Source: Litoribrevibacter albus
GTDB taxonomy: Bacteria > Pseudomonadota > Gammaproteobacteria > Pseudomonadales > Litoribrevibacteraceae
DNA: 64,000 bases
NCBI RefSeq assembly: GCF_030159995.1
Contig: NZ_BSNM01000002.1
Coordinates: 124,001 to 188,000, forward strand
Direction: 5' to 3'
Part shown: positions 7,665-16,419 of the stretch, piece by piece
Position numbering within the stretch: the first letter of the stretch is position 1
How the letters are laid out: each line of letters begins with the position of its first letter
Made by a program: the position numbers and the translations under genes
The notes under the pieces: generated by a model
The model's database searches: none
What the model was told of the DNA's origin: nothing
Seen by the model: the letters and a program-made list of their open reading frames with translations, nothing else

Positions 7665-8182
7665 TCGCTCGCCTGATCTTGTCGAGAATATTCTAAATTG
7701 GCTTTCCATTCGCCAACAATTTGAGCGCATAGGTTTGATACAGCAAAGCCTCTCCGTTTAGCTTCCTGTTCCAAAAATTCACCAACCTCAGTATCTACTT
7801 TTACAGGAATTCTGATATTTCGTAATTTTTGCTTGTCGTTCATGTAGTAATCCCAGACTAAAAAAATAGGCTTCTTATTGTTTAGTTCAGCCGACGTCCA
7901 TCTATCGTAATTAGTGAGAATATAGTCAAACTTAATGCTCCTTAACAGCTCAGTAAAGATGAGTTCATCAATGGAGGATTCAAACGTTGATCTTTCAATG
8001 GGGTTCATTAACGTAGATCGGAACTCAACTGTTTGACGGTAGTGCTTGCCAATTTCGTAGATCATTTCTATAAGAAATCCTGTCACATCATCTTCATTGT
8101 GCCTACGAGCCGTATCAAAGATTTCTTGTACTTCCAACTTATATCGGCGCATGATGATTCCGGCACGTCTTCTCTTATCCAC
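7661..8182 (-). CDS. Element protein of unknown function with ribbon-helix-helix-like C-terminus
   Basis: 173-residue protein not recognised as a named family. Residues about 125-165 (NIRIPVKVDTEVGEFLEQEA and the helix after it) look like a ribbon-helix-helix DNA-binding unit: a short strand, then two amphipathic helices. The N-terminal 115 residues are mostly helical with many charged residues and may serve oligomerisation. The GTG start overlaps the integrase stop by 8 bases, so it is translated with the integrase. A role as autoregulator or excision/partition accessory would fit but is inference. It is the last gene of the element before the outer att site. Confidence 0.7.
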   Translation of the reverse strand: MDKRRRAGIIMRRYKLEVQEIFDTARRHNEDDVTGFLIEMIYEIGKHYRQTVEFRSTLMNPIERSTFESSIDELIFTELLRSIKFDYILTNYDRWTSAELNNKKPIFLVWDYYMNDKQKLRNIRIPVKVDTEVGEFLEQEAKRRGFAVSNLCAQIVGEWKANLEYSRQDQASE

Positions 8183-9272
8183 AATTAAGCTCCTGAGAAA
8201 TCCATCGGGCGTAGTTTCGATAAGTTTGTGAAGGATTCGAGTGGCCGAGTTGATTAGCTACCCAAAGAGGGCTTTTACCCTGAGTTAACATCATAGATGC
8301 AAAGGTATGGCGGGTTTGGTATGGCTCTCGATACTGGATGCCTGCGGTTTTTAAAGCAGGTGTCCAAATTCGTTTTCTTATTATTTGGTCGTTGAGTTTA
8401 GGCTCATTGCTTCTGGGGTCATGAAAAATTCTTTTCCCGAAGCTTTTTGTATATTCTTTTTGCTGTTGGAGTGCTTCAAATGCTTCATCGGTCAGCCAAA
8501 GGGTTCTTTGGCCGGAAGAGGTCTTAGTCGTCTTTTCATGATTTCTTACAATGGCTCTTCTCACATGAAGGCACTTCTTTTGTTCTTCGAAGTCTTTCCA
8601 TTCCAAACCAATCAGCTCAGAAGTACGAAGGCCCGACCAAAATGCAAATTGAATCAGATTCTTTGCTTGGCTATCCAGGGCAGAAAGAATCTTTGAAATT
8701 TCATCTTGTGAAAAAGGTTGTGGTTCCCGAGTACGCTTGGGAAGGTTTTTAACCCTGTCCATAGGGTTCTTATCTATCAATTCTTCGCAGTAAGCTTCTG
8801 TCATTGTTTGACGTAATGGAGTAAGCACGTTGTTGATACGCTTAGGGGATAGATCAACAAGGGTGGTAATCCAGTCATTGACTTGTGCGGCGGTAAGTTT
8901 ATCAAGGGTGATTCTGCCGAATTGAGGAATCAGATGATAATAAACAGCGCTGTTGTAATCCCGTAATGTGCTTGGGGCGCAACGTCTTTCAGCACGTTTC
9001 AACCAGCCTTTTAAAGCTACTTCAATTGTTTGATGAGCTGCTAACTTATCGGAAAACAATCGTGCTTTTGGACTTTCCGGAAAGTGCTCAAGATAATCAA
9101 ACTTATCCAAGGCAATTTCATAAAGGATTGCGTCACGCTTACGCGACGCAAATGCTAAATTTTCTTTTGTGGGTTTGAGCTTTAGAGTTTCACGGCATCG
9201 GACACCTTTGTAGGTGAAATCGATCAAGATACTACCACCACGTGGCCTTATGCCTTTTTGCCTTCTATCCAT
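8175..9272 (-). CDS. Tyrosine-family site-specific integrase of the ssrA element
   Basis: 365-residue phage-type tyrosine recombinase. The N-terminus (RPRGGSILIDFTYKGVRCRE) is an arm-binding domain of the DUF3596 type, followed by a SAM-like core-binding domain (about 85-175) and the catalytic domain. Visible catalytic elements are the Arg in WSGLRTSELIGLEW, the Y-x-x-R-H-T-F-A-S box, LGHSNPSQTY, and the nucleophile Tyr in NYARWI. The enzyme should recombine the 27-bp att repeats at ssrA. It overlaps the excisionase-like gene by 25 bases upstream and the ribbon-helix-helix gene by 8 bases downstream. Confidence 0.93.
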   Translation of the reverse strand: MDRRQKGIRPRGGSILIDFTYKGVRCRETLKLKPTKENLAFASRKRDAILYEIALDKFDYLEHFPESPKARLFSDKLAAHQTIEVALKGWLKRAERRCAPSTLRDYNSAVYYHLIPQFGRITLDKLTAAQVNDWITTLVDLSPKRINNVLTPLRQTMTEAYCEELIDKNPMDRVKNLPKRTREPQPFSQDEISKILSALDSQAKNLIQFAFWSGLRTSELIGLEWKDFEEQKKCLHVRRAIVRNHEKTTKTSSGQRTLWLTDEAFEALQQQKEYTKSFGKRIFHDPRSNEPKLNDQIIRKRIWTPALKTAGIQYREPYQTRHTFASMMLTQGKSPLWVANQLGHSNPSQTYRNYARWISQELNCG

Positions 9273-9427
9273 TCGTACACTTCCTTTACGTTAATGAATA
9301 TTCGGCCATTAGGGGCTTTGACCCAATGGACATCTTGACGAAAGTAGCCTTTCTTTTTGAGTGCTCTAATAGATTCTTCGGATAGGCCTGTAAGCTCTGA
9401 ACACTTTTGGATGGTGATGTATTTCAT
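9248..9427 (-). CDS. Excisionase-like small DNA-binding protein
   Basis: 59-residue protein beginning MKYITIQKCSELTGLSEESI. It has the winged helix-turn-helix layout of phage excisionases: helix-turn-helix, then VHWVKAPNGRIFINVKEVYEWIEG. Xis proteins bend DNA at an att site and turn the integrase toward excision; they may also repress. The ATG at 9427 overlaps the previous stop as TAATG, which decides this start over an upstream TTG. Its place directly before the integrase is typical. The 7246-7389 remnant outside the element belongs to a related helix-turn-helix group but is not a duplicate. Confidence 0.8.
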   Translation of the reverse strand: MKYITIQKCSELTGLSEESIRALKKKGYFRQDVHWVKAPNGRIFINVKEVYEWIEGKKA

Positions 9428-10005
9428 TATTGCCAATCCTCATTGTTTAAGAACTTTGTGAGAGGATCGGAAGGATCTCCAAAATCTAACAGCCTTCGTG
9501 GTCTATCAGTAAAGTCTACGACGACATGAGTGATTCTAGGAAACTTGTCATAAATGGAACCGAAAAAACTCTCTACCTTATTATCCGTGTCTAAATTACT
9601 AATGAGTTTTGAAGGAACTTGAAGCCAAATCTCAATCTCAATGTGTTTTTTTGAATCTTTAACTTTCTGAGTGAAATGTTTGACAATCTCTTTATAGGCA
9701 TCTTTTGGATTAGTGGCCAAAGTCTTTACATAAGACTTTCGAGTATGAAACATTCCTTTGTTAGCTTCATTAATCAACTGGTCTGGTAGGGATCGAATAA
9801 AAGCATCTAGCTCTGGATCATTGTCGGAATTAAAGGGGTTGTTATTTCGCTCGGAATTTAGAACATCGTTCCATGAGTCAAATTGTTTTGTTTTTGCAAT
9901 TTGTTCTAAGGCTTTCTTGAGAGGAATGTTATCTCTTTTTGATAACTTTTTAGCATCTCTCTTCCAGATCTGAATATCGGAAGAAGAAGGAATTTTGGGA
10001 GTCAT
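9427..10005 (-). CDS. Unknown element protein with an N-terminal helical domain
   Basis: 192-residue protein of no recognised function. Residues about 12-50 (KRDAKKLSKRDNIPLKKALE and the SWNDVL motif after it) resemble the small helical domain seen at the start of several phage and plasmid proteins sometimes labelled glyoxalase-superfamily related. The rest is a charged alpha/beta sequence with no catalytic signature I can name. It has no signal peptide or membrane segment. It is coupled to the excisionase-like gene by a TAATG stop-start overlap. It lies between Rep and Xis, where satellites often keep control or accessory genes. Confidence 0.65.
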   Translation of the reverse strand: MTPKIPSSSDIQIWKRDAKKLSKRDNIPLKKALEQIAKTKQFDSWNDVLNSERNNNPFNSDNDPELDAFIRSLPDQLINEANKGMFHTRKSYVKTLATNPKDAYKEIVKHFTQKVKDSKKHIEIEIWLQVPSKLISNLDTDNKVESFFGSIYDKFPRITHVVVDFTDRPRRLLDFGDPSDPLTKFLNNEDWQ

Positions 10006-10034
10006 ATACCATTCTCTTTACAATAGACAGACAC

Positions 10035-10107
10035 CGCCCGCTAATGCCAATCTACTGACAGAACGATATAATTAAGTGGATATTGCTGCACTCAGCTTTT
10101 GCGGGCG
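10035..10107. repeat. Intra-element inverted repeat CGCCCGC/GCGGGCG in a 142-bp gap
   Basis: CGCCCGC at 10035-10041 and GCGGGCG at 10101-10107 are GC-rich arms in an otherwise AT-rich gap (10006-10147). The gap sits between the small gene at 10148-10321 and the 192-residue gene. It probably holds a promoter or operator for the downstream xis-int genes; the arms are far apart, so a hairpin is uncertain. Confidence 0.35.
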
Positions 10108-10147
10108 TAAAGGCACATATCTGGCACCTGACCCCAAATCTAAAATA

Positions 10148-10321
10148 TCAAGTATCTGATGTCAATAATGGTTTATGATCGGTGAGTTGAAAGAAAAGCT
10201 TCTGATGTTTCTCATTAATAAGTTTAAGAAGTCTCCCTCCATTATCGTCAGGAATTAGTTCTGCCAGTTCAGTGTAATCCTGAATGACATCCCATAGCTT
10301 AGATTTGAAATCCTCAGTCAT
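10148..10321 (-). CDS. Small unknown element protein
   Basis: 57-residue acidic protein (MTEDFKSKLWDVIQDYTELA...) with no recognised family. The start at 10321 is chosen because it overlaps the preceding stop within ATGACTGA, a translational-coupling arrangement; an upstream in-frame start at 10336 is less likely. It is predicted to be mostly helical. It lies downstream of another small gene and after the replication gene, so it may be a copy-control or stability protein, but nothing in the sequence proves that. Confidence 0.55.
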   Translation of the reverse strand: MTEDFKSKLWDVIQDYTELAELIPDDNGGRLLKLINEKHQKLFFQLTDHKPLLTSDT

Positions 10322-10589
10322 TATCTTCTTCCTCAATCAAAAGGGTGGTTTTGGCGTAAAGCTCAGACTTAGTAAATTGCTCAATCTTGTCGATGAATTT
10401 TACGATCACTTCCAGCTCACCATTGAGGTCTACAAACCCCGAAATAACTCCGATTTTGGTGATATCTAACTGGCCAGGCTCTTTTTCTTTTCTAAGCAAG
10501 GTTCTGTACATCAGGCTCTTTGCTTCTTCTATATCAAATTGATTCTCAAACATATCATTCACTATTAGTCTTAAATTATTTGCAGCCAT
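10314..10589 (-). CDS. Small unknown element protein
   Basis: 91-residue protein (starts MAANNLRLIVNDMFENQFDI, ends in an acidic EEEDND tail). No named domain, membrane segment or signal peptide is seen. The middle reads like a small alpha/beta fold (TKIGVISGFVDLNGELEVIV). It follows the replication gene by 56 bases and is coupled to the next small gene by an 8-base overlap, so the two probably act together. Function unknown. Confidence 0.6.
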   Translation of the reverse strand: MAANNLRLIVNDMFENQFDIEEAKSLMYRTLLRKEKEPGQLDITKIGVISGFVDLNGELEVIVKFIDKIEQFTKSELYAKTTLLIEEEDND

Positions 10590-10645
10590 TTTGCTTACCT
10601 CTGGGGTCTTTTATCGTCGTCTTTTTTCATCTGAGAACGTGGTCT

Positions 10646-12442
10646 TTAAGTCGGAGTACAGTTATTGACACGAGTCCAAGGTAGGGCGGCTAGGTGGTGC
10701 GCAGGTATGCGCATTCCACCTATTGCCGCTCCTACTTTTCCTATCAATGGTTGCCCTGAATTGAAAACAGGTTTGTCAGAGAAAATCTGAGGATCAGAAT
10801 AATTACTTATCAAACCTGTTCTCATTTCAGCGCTGGTTTTTGTAGAAATCTTTTCCATCGTCCATTGAAAGAGTCTTGTTTTGATTTTTTCTCCTTTATG
10901 AAGAAGTCCACTTATTAGGCCTTTGGGTGTGTCTCCGTATTTGGAGGTGTTTAGAGATTGGATTTCTCCGGTATTCACATCAAAGGACACTGGTTCGTCT
11001 TGATGCTCATAAAAGGGTTGTATAGGTCTGTCTTTCTTTGGGAGGGTAGGTCCGCCCATAGTCATGACATAAGCTGCCCAATCTCCAGCATCAGCAGCAA
11101 GACGGGCTTCTTCAAGTTTACCCGTCTGTTCATCTCTCAAGCGTCTAAGCTCTCGCCAGACAGTAACACTAGGGCCTCCAATCTGCTGAAATTGCCTGAT
11201 TCCCCATATACTAGCCCATGCTTGAATACGTTCAGCTGAGTTCTTGGCATTCAAATCGTAAAGGTCTTTTTCTATGTGCTTACCGTCAACATTTTTTGAT
11301 ATATATTTACTGACATATGCTGTAGCGCTTCCCTTTTCAGGGTCGATATCTATTACTTGAAACCTATGTTTTGCTGCACCTGGTTCATTTCCATCAGTCT
11401 TTAATGAATAGCTCCGCATTGTTTTGATCACTTTAGAGACATGCTCTTTTTTCATGAAAAGAAGCATATGCCAATGAGGTGTGCCATCGTGATGGGGTTC
11501 AGAAACTCTAAAACCGTATACTTGGATTTCTTGCCTGCTAAGAGACGATCTGATCAATGACCAAATATGGCCTAAGTATTTATTAGCCTGTTTAGGCGTT
11601 GTGTCATCATAGTTAGGGTTCCGTTTCCCTCTACTAATTGCATGCATTCTTGAAGGGCAAGTTATGGTAATGAATTCAGATGCGTGACCGTATTGTTCCG
11701 CAATCATTTCAAAGCCTTTGATTCTAGTCATTAGCTCTGCACGTCTAATAGATGGATTTGAAACGGACGAGTCAAAAAGATCTGCTAATGAGAATTGTTG
11801 GCCGAATTGATTTATGGCGCGATGATTTTCTAAGTGTTCTCTGTTTCTTCGTTGCTGTTGTTGGTGCAATTCATAGCCATAATGGCTGCAATATGCTGTT
11901 TTAGACTTTTGAACTAAGGCTAGATCTCTGGCTAAAGCTTCAATTGCTCGTACTTTAGAATTTCTTATTTTCTTTAACCACCACCCTTTGTCCTTCATTC
12001 TATTTATGCAGCTATTGATGGTTTGATGAGTCGTGATCTCTGGTTCGCTTATTTGGTATTTATTGGCTATTGCTTTACAGCGTTCGTATACCTGCTCTCT
12101 ATTAGAGTTCAAGTCAGCATCTATTAAACAACAAATGTGAGATTGCTTATGTGCAAAAAGGGTGAGCTGTTGGTCGTCCCAGGAAAGATTTAGGTCTTTA
12201 ATTGACAGTCGTTTATCTATATCAATTAAAGCAAGATTCGCTTCTCGAACACTTTTTTGTTCGGCTTTCTTTAGGTAGTGGTGTGCAAGAGTAGAGCATA
12301 AATATTCATATTTTGTGAATATCCGCTCTCTAAATTGATGGCATTCATGAGTGCCTAACTCTTTAGTAAGAGATATTGCTTTAAAGACTGGGGAGAAAGG
12401 TTGTGACGGGCTTGTGCCGAAATTGTGCCCCAATGGGGACAT
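10646..12442 (-). CDS. P2 gpA-type HUH replication initiation endonuclease
   Basis: 598-residue rolling-circle replication protein of the phage P2 gene A family. It nicks the origin, becomes covalently attached to the 5' end and primes strand displacement synthesis. The HUH metal-binding motif is in EPHHDGTPHWHMLLFM and the paired catalytic tyrosines are in AYVSKYISKNVDG. ITITCPSRMHA is the first conserved strand of the family. The frame is open upstream to 12586 inside the ssrA 3' end, but that extension is the translated att/tmRNA sequence, so the ATG at 12442 is preferred. It is the first gene after the ssrA junction. It implies that the excised circle replicates by itself. Confidence 0.9.
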   Translation of the reverse strand: MSPLGHNFGTSPSQPFSPVFKAISLTKELGTHECHQFRERIFTKYEYLCSTLAHHYLKKAEQKSVREANLALIDIDKRLSIKDLNLSWDDQQLTLFAHKQSHICCLIDADLNSNREQVYERCKAIANKYQISEPEITTHQTINSCINRMKDKGWWLKKIRNSKVRAIEALARDLALVQKSKTAYCSHYGYELHQQQQRRNREHLENHRAINQFGQQFSLADLFDSSVSNPSIRRAELMTRIKGFEMIAEQYGHASEFITITCPSRMHAISRGKRNPNYDDTTPKQANKYLGHIWSLIRSSLSRQEIQVYGFRVSEPHHDGTPHWHMLLFMKKEHVSKVIKTMRSYSLKTDGNEPGAAKHRFQVIDIDPEKGSATAYVSKYISKNVDGKHIEKDLYDLNAKNSAERIQAWASIWGIRQFQQIGGPSVTVWRELRRLRDEQTGKLEEARLAADAGDWAAYVMTMGGPTLPKKDRPIQPFYEHQDEPVSFDVNTGEIQSLNTSKYGDTPKGLISGLLHKGEKIKTRLFQWTMEKISTKTSAEMRTGLISNYSDPQIFSDKPVFNSGQPLIGKVGAAIGGMRIPAHHLAALPWTRVNNCTPT

Positions 12443-12443
12443 A

Positions 12444-12536
12444 TCTAGACCAACAGAGACCGACCCATTAGTTTGGGTGGTGTCTCTAGAGGCTAGGTAT
12501 TTAGCGGGATTAGTTGGTCTAGAGTGGTCTAGACCA
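12444..12536. promoter_or_regulatory. Cluster of TCTAGACCA sites including a 12-bp palindrome
   Basis: TCTAGACCA occurs at 12444-12452, its complement TGGTCTAGA at 12515-12523, and the perfect palindrome TGGTCTAGACCA at 12525-12536. All lie in the roughly 100 bases between the replication gene start and the att/ssrA junction. They are good candidates for Rep-operator sites or integrase arm sites. The binding protein is not known. Confidence 0.55.
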
Positions 12537-12544
12537 TCCTGCAA

Positions 12545-12907
<363 letters not shown>

Positions 12908-13014
12908 GAATTCGATGTATAAGCTGATAATCACTTAGATAGAGCTATTATATGGGCGAATTTTGGTAATCCAACCTTTTATTTAATAAATAGCGATAAA
13001 TCTTTCATAACCGC

Positions 13015-13491
13015 TTAATGTTGCTTCATTATGCGTTCTTTTTGTTTGTTCCAATCGCGCTCTTTTTCAGCCGCACGTTTGTCGTGTAGCTTTTTACCGG
13101 TCACTGTCGCAATTTCTGCTTTGACTTTATTGCCTTTCCAATAAAGTGCGAGACACACACAGGTATTACCTTCGTTTGCCGTATGTCGGAATAATTTAGC
13201 AATTTCTTTTTTATTCAGCAGCAATTTACGCTCACGACGAGGCTCTGCAACTACGTGAGTACAGGCTTGTGTTAGCGGAGTGATATGAGCACCTAATAGC
13301 CAAACTTCGCCATTATGAATTTGCACAAAAGAGTCAACAAGCTGGACCTTGCCCGCCCGTATGCTCTTAATTTCCCAACCGAGAAGTGCGACACCAGCCT
13401 CGAATTTTTCATCGATGGTGTAATCGTGACGTGCTTTCTTATTAAGTGCGATTGTGGATGAACCACTGGGTAATTTTTTCTTCTTTGCCAT
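13015..13491 (-). CDS. smpB: SsrA-binding protein SmpB
   Basis: 158-residue partner of tmRNA that places the tRNA-like domain in the stalled ribosome. The family sequence is clear: [31 protein letters not shown], and the basic C-terminal tail [20 protein letters not shown] that inserts into the mRNA channel. Length is normal (about 155-160). It lies on the same strand directly upstream of ssrA, about 107 bases apart, so the two trans-translation components sit together. Divergent to the symporter gene. Confidence 0.97.
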   Translation of the reverse strand: MAKKKKLPSGSSTIALNKKARHDYTIDEKFEAGVALLGWEIKSIRAGKVQLVDSFVQIHNGEVWLLGAHITPLTQACTHVVAEPRRERKLLLNKKEIAKLFRHTANEGNTCVCLALYWKGNKVKAEIATVTGKKLHDKRAAEKERDWNKQKERIMKQH

Positions 13492-13649
13492 GAGTCGGGA
13501 TTATAGGGCTAAATCAATTTATTTCCTATGGCTACAAACTGATATTTGGGTTTATTGTTTAGTGTGGGTAGAATAGCTCCCAATTTTGGGGCTAAGCCTG
13601 TTTTGGGGGAGACGAAACTGGTTTGGCTGAGTAGAAAGTTAAATCTTGG

Positions 13650-15182
13650 ATGAAAAGATATATGGCTAATAATAATGAATCCATACATGGTTCCTGGCGA
13701 AACCGCTGGACCTTTATTCTCGCAGCAACAGGTTCGGCCGTTGGTTTAGGTAATATTTGGAAGTTTCCTTATATTACAGGTGAGTATGGTGGTGGCGCCT
13801 TCGTTTTAGTTTATTTGATGTGTATTGCGTTGGTTGGTATTCCTGTAATGATGGCTGAGGTCGCGATGGGGCGTCGCGGTCGTCAAAGTCCGATCAACTC
13901 TATGAAGGCTTTGGTGTCTGAGGCGAAAGCAGGCCCAGGTTGGAAGTTGATTGGTTGGATGGGCGCGCTTGCAGGCTTTCTGATTTTATCTTTCTATTCT
14001 GTCGTTGCTGGTTGGTCGTTGTCTTATGTTTTAAAGATGGCAACAGGCGTGTTTACTGAAGTGGATCAAACCGTTGCCGGTGATCAGTTTAATGGTTTGT
14101 TGGCTGACCCAAGTATGTTGATGGTATGGCATACGATTTTTATGATCCTTACCGTGGGTGTTGTGATTCGTGGTGTGAACAAAGGGATTGAGTCAACAAT
14201 CACTGTATTGATGCCTTTATTGTTTGTTCTTCTAGTGATTCTGATTGGTTATGGTGCGAGCAAAGGTGACATTATGTCTGCCGTAGATTTCATGTTCGCA
14301 GCTGATTTCAGCAAGTTGTCAATGGAAGCAGTTTTGGTTGCTCTTGGTCATTCATTCTTTACTTTGAGTTTGGGCATGGGCGCGATTATGGCTTACGGTT
14401 CGTATATGCCTCGTAATGCATCTATTGCTTCAACGGTATTTACTGTTGCTGGCCTGGATACGTTGGTTGCTCTGTTAGCCGGTTTGGCAATTTTCCCTAT
14501 CGTATTTGCAAACGGCCTTGAGCCTTCTGCTGGCCCTGGTTTGATGTTTGTAACCTTGCCGTTTACTTTTGGTCAGATGCCTGGTGGTCAGTTCTTTGGT
14601 GCATTGTTCTTCATCTTGGTGGCGTTTGCTGCATGGAGTTCTGCAATTTCATTGATTGAGCCGGCAACGGCATGGGCTGTGGAACGCTTTAAAGTGTCAC
14701 GTGCTAAGGCGTGTACACTTATCGGTGTGATTATTTGGGCGTTAGGTATCGGAAGCGTACTGTCTTTCAATGACTGGTCTGAATTCCACTTGTTGCCAGG
14801 TAAAACAATTTTCGACACATTTGACTTCATGACAGCTAATGTAATGTTGCCGTTGGGTGGTCTATTGATTGCGCTGTTTGTTGGTTTTGGTATGAAGTAT
14901 CACCACGCATACAACGAAATGAACATGAAGAACGCAGGTCTATTTAACTTGTGGTACATCGTTCTTCGTTTTGTAACTCCGGTTGCGATCGCGATTGTAT
15001 TTATCAATGGTCTATTGCCTGAGTGTTCATTTAATGCAGAGCTACTGAATGCGGAAACAGGTGAATGTGGTAACTCAGTCTTTATGACGCCTCGCTTCAT
15101 TGGTGGTGTAATTTTGGCTGTTACCTACATTGGAATCATTGTTAAGTCTCTTCAAAAGCCATCTCGTGGTTTGAGTAGCTAA
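13650..15182 (+). CDS. Sodium-dependent transporter of the neurotransmitter:sodium symporter (NSS/SNF) family
   Basis: 510-residue inner-membrane protein with about 11-12 hydrophobic helices. The N-terminal RWTFILAATGSAVGLGNIWK is the signature of NSS transporters (TM1 with the sodium and substrate site), and LGHSFFTLSLGMGAIMAYGS corresponds to TM6. Bacterial relatives import amino acids with Na+; the actual substrate cannot be told. ATG 13650 is used; ATG 13662 (MANNNESIHGSW) has an equally plausible ribosome-site spacing. It probably has its own promoter and may run into ratA, which starts 18 bases after its stop. Confidence 0.92.
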   Translation: MKRYMANNNESIHGSWRNRWTFILAATGSAVGLGNIWKFPYITGEYGGGAFVLVYLMCIALVGIPVMMAEVAMGRRGRQSPINSMKALVSEAKAGPGWKLIGWMGALAGFLILSFYSVVAGWSLSYVLKMATGVFTEVDQTVAGDQFNGLLADPSMLMVWHTIFMILTVGVVIRGVNKGIESTITVLMPLLFVLLVILIGYGASKGDIMSAVDFMFAADFSKLSMEAVLVALGHSFFTLSLGMGAIMAYGSYMPRNASIASTVFTVAGLDTLVALLAGLAIFPIVFANGLEPSAGPGLMFVTLPFTFGQMPGGQFFGALFFILVAFAAWSSAISLIEPATAWAVERFKVSRAKACTLIGVIIWALGIGSVLSFNDWSEFHLLPGKTIFDTFDFMTANVMLPLGGLLIALFVGFGMKYHHAYNEMNMKNAGLFNLWYIVLRFVTPVAIAIVFINGLLPECSFNAELLNAETGECGNSVFMTPRFIGGVILAVTYIGIIVKSLQKPSRGLSS

Positions 15183-15199
15183 GAACTGAGAACTTTATT

Positions 15200-15634
15200 G
15201 TGGCAGTAATTGAACGAAGCGCGCTGGTTTTACACAGCGCGCGCCAGATGTTTGATTTGGTGAATGATGTTATCCATTACCCGTCTTTCCTTCCTTGGTG
15301 TGATGGGGTGGAGATTCATTCTCAGTCCGAAGAAGAAGTGGTTGCTTCTTTAAATATCAACAAAGGTGGAGTGAAGCAGCGTTTCACAACCTGTAATCAG
15401 TTGATAGAAGGACATCGTATCGAAATGCGGTTAGTGGATGGGCCTTTTTCTAGTCTGTCGGGTGCATGGGGTTTCAAAGCGTTAAATGAGACCGCATGCA
15501 AGGTCAGCCTGGATCTTCATTTTGAAGTGTCGGGTTCGCTTACTAACATCGCCGTAGGAAAGGTGTTTCAACAGGTGGCGAATGCCATGGTTGATGCATT
15601 TGTAAAACGTGCAGGAGAGGTTTATGGCGCATAA
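15200..15634 (+). CDS. ratA: RatA-type START/Coq10-domain protein
   Basis: 144-residue START-fold (polyketide cyclase/Coq10) protein. The E. coli homologue RatA was described as blocking 50S-30S association; yeast and human homologues (Coq10) bind ubiquinone, so a respiratory-quinone role is equally likely. Motifs include SARQMFDLVNDVIHYPSFLP and the C-terminal KVFQQVANAMVDAFVKRA helix that covers the lipid cavity. It starts at GTG 15200. It overlaps rnfH by 11 bases. The ratA-rnfH pair beside smpB and bamE is a standard gammaproteobacterial arrangement. Confidence 0.93.
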   Translation: MAVIERSALVLHSARQMFDLVNDVIHYPSFLPWCDGVEIHSQSEEEVVASLNINKGGVKQRFTTCNQLIEGHRIEMRLVDGPFSSLSGAWGFKALNETACKVSLDLHFEVSGSLTNIAVGKVFQQVANAMVDAFVKRAGEVYGA

Positions 15635-15935
15635 AATTCAAGTGGAAGTAGCCTATGCTACGCCTGAGTCTCAGGTGATCTTGCCTGTGTCAGTCGATGA
15701 AGGTGCTTCTTTGTACGATGCGGTTGTACATTCCGGTATTGTTCATCAGTTTCCTGAAATCGATCCTGAAACTGTGCCTATGGGTATTTACGGTAAGGCG
15801 GTACGAAAACCAAAAGAACAGGCATTGCAGGATGGCGAGCGTGTTGAGATTTATCGTCCGTTGAAGATCGATCCTAAGGCGGCCCGAGCTAACCGTGCTG
15901 CAAAGGCAAAGGCCAAGAAGGCACTGGAATCCTGA
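15624..15935 (+). CDS. rnfH: RnfH family (RatB) ubiquitin-like protein
   Basis: 103-residue beta-grasp protein of the RnfH/UPF0125 family (MAHKIQVEVAYATPESQVIL, later EQALQDGERVEIYRPLKIDP). Molecular function is not settled: it is ratB in the ratAB pair and carries the name of a redox-complex-associated gene elsewhere. ATG 15624 is chosen because AGGAGAGG lies directly upstream and the frame before it is inside ratA; it overlaps ratA by 11 bases, indicating coupling. The C-terminus is Ala/Lys-rich. Confidence 0.9.
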   Translation: MAHKIQVEVAYATPESQVILPVSVDEGASLYDAVVHSGIVHQFPEIDPETVPMGIYGKAVRKPKEQALQDGERVEIYRPLKIDPKAARANRAAKAKAKKALES

Positions 15936-15954
15936 TAGTTCTTACTCTATACAT

Positions 15955-15990
15955 AAAAAGGCGTTTAAGAATTCTTAAGCGCCTTTTTTA
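15955..15990. terminator. Bidirectional terminator between rnfH and bamE
   Basis: A long stem, AAAAAGGCG-x-TTAAG pairing with CTTAA-x-CGCCTTTTT, around an AATT centre, with A-runs and T-runs on both sides. It can serve convergent rnfH and bamE. Confidence 0.85.
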
Positions 15991-16012
15991 TATGTGAGCA
16001 GAAATTGTTTAA

Positions 16013-16348
16013 TTAGAAGGCGGGTTTGGTGATGTCTGTTTTTTGATAGTGAGTCATCTTACCATCCTCGAAGAAAACACGAACTGAGTAGGCTGTACGT
16101 TCTTCATAGCCTGGTTTCTCACTGTGATAGTAATCCCACTGATTCGGGTGGAATGGGTCTTTGATGACAGGAGTGCCAAGTACGAACTGGACTTGTTTTT
16201 CAGTCATTCCAGGCTTTAACAGTGCTAAAGATTCATCTTCTATAATGTTGCCTTGCTGAATTGTTAGCTTGAACACATTGAGAGAAGAGCAGCCAGATAG
16301 TAGACTGAACGTCGACAAAATAGAAATAAGTAGTAAAATCGTTCTCAT
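16013..16348 (-). CDS. bamE: Outer membrane assembly lipoprotein BamE
   Basis: 111-residue lipoprotein of the BAM outer-membrane-protein assembly complex (also called SmpA/OmlA). The signal peptide MRTILLLISILSTFSLLSGC ends in the lipobox LSGC. The mature part has the family's LKPGMTEKQVQFVLGTP motif and NQWDYYH. The ATG at 16348 is preferred because it gives a normal signal peptide; the open frame continues 16 codons upstream to 16396. It is divergent from fur by about 70 bases, a conserved arrangement in gammaproteobacteria. Confidence 0.92.
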   Translation of the reverse strand: MRTILLLISILSTFSLLSGCSSLNVFKLTIQQGNIIEDESLALLKPGMTEKQVQFVLGTPVIKDPFHPNQWDYYHSEKPGYEERTAYSVRVFFEDGKMTHYQKTDITKPAF

Positions 16349-16419
16349 TTTAACTTGATACATTGCCTTAACATTTGGGCTTCCGATATTAACCATAGAT
16401 TTCTGAGATTACAAAGATT

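Noticed and set aside
10124-10140. Short CACCTGACCCC segment resembling REP-type phrases near transposase genes
   Set aside because: Single copy in this window and no paired hairpin, so no REP element can be claimed.
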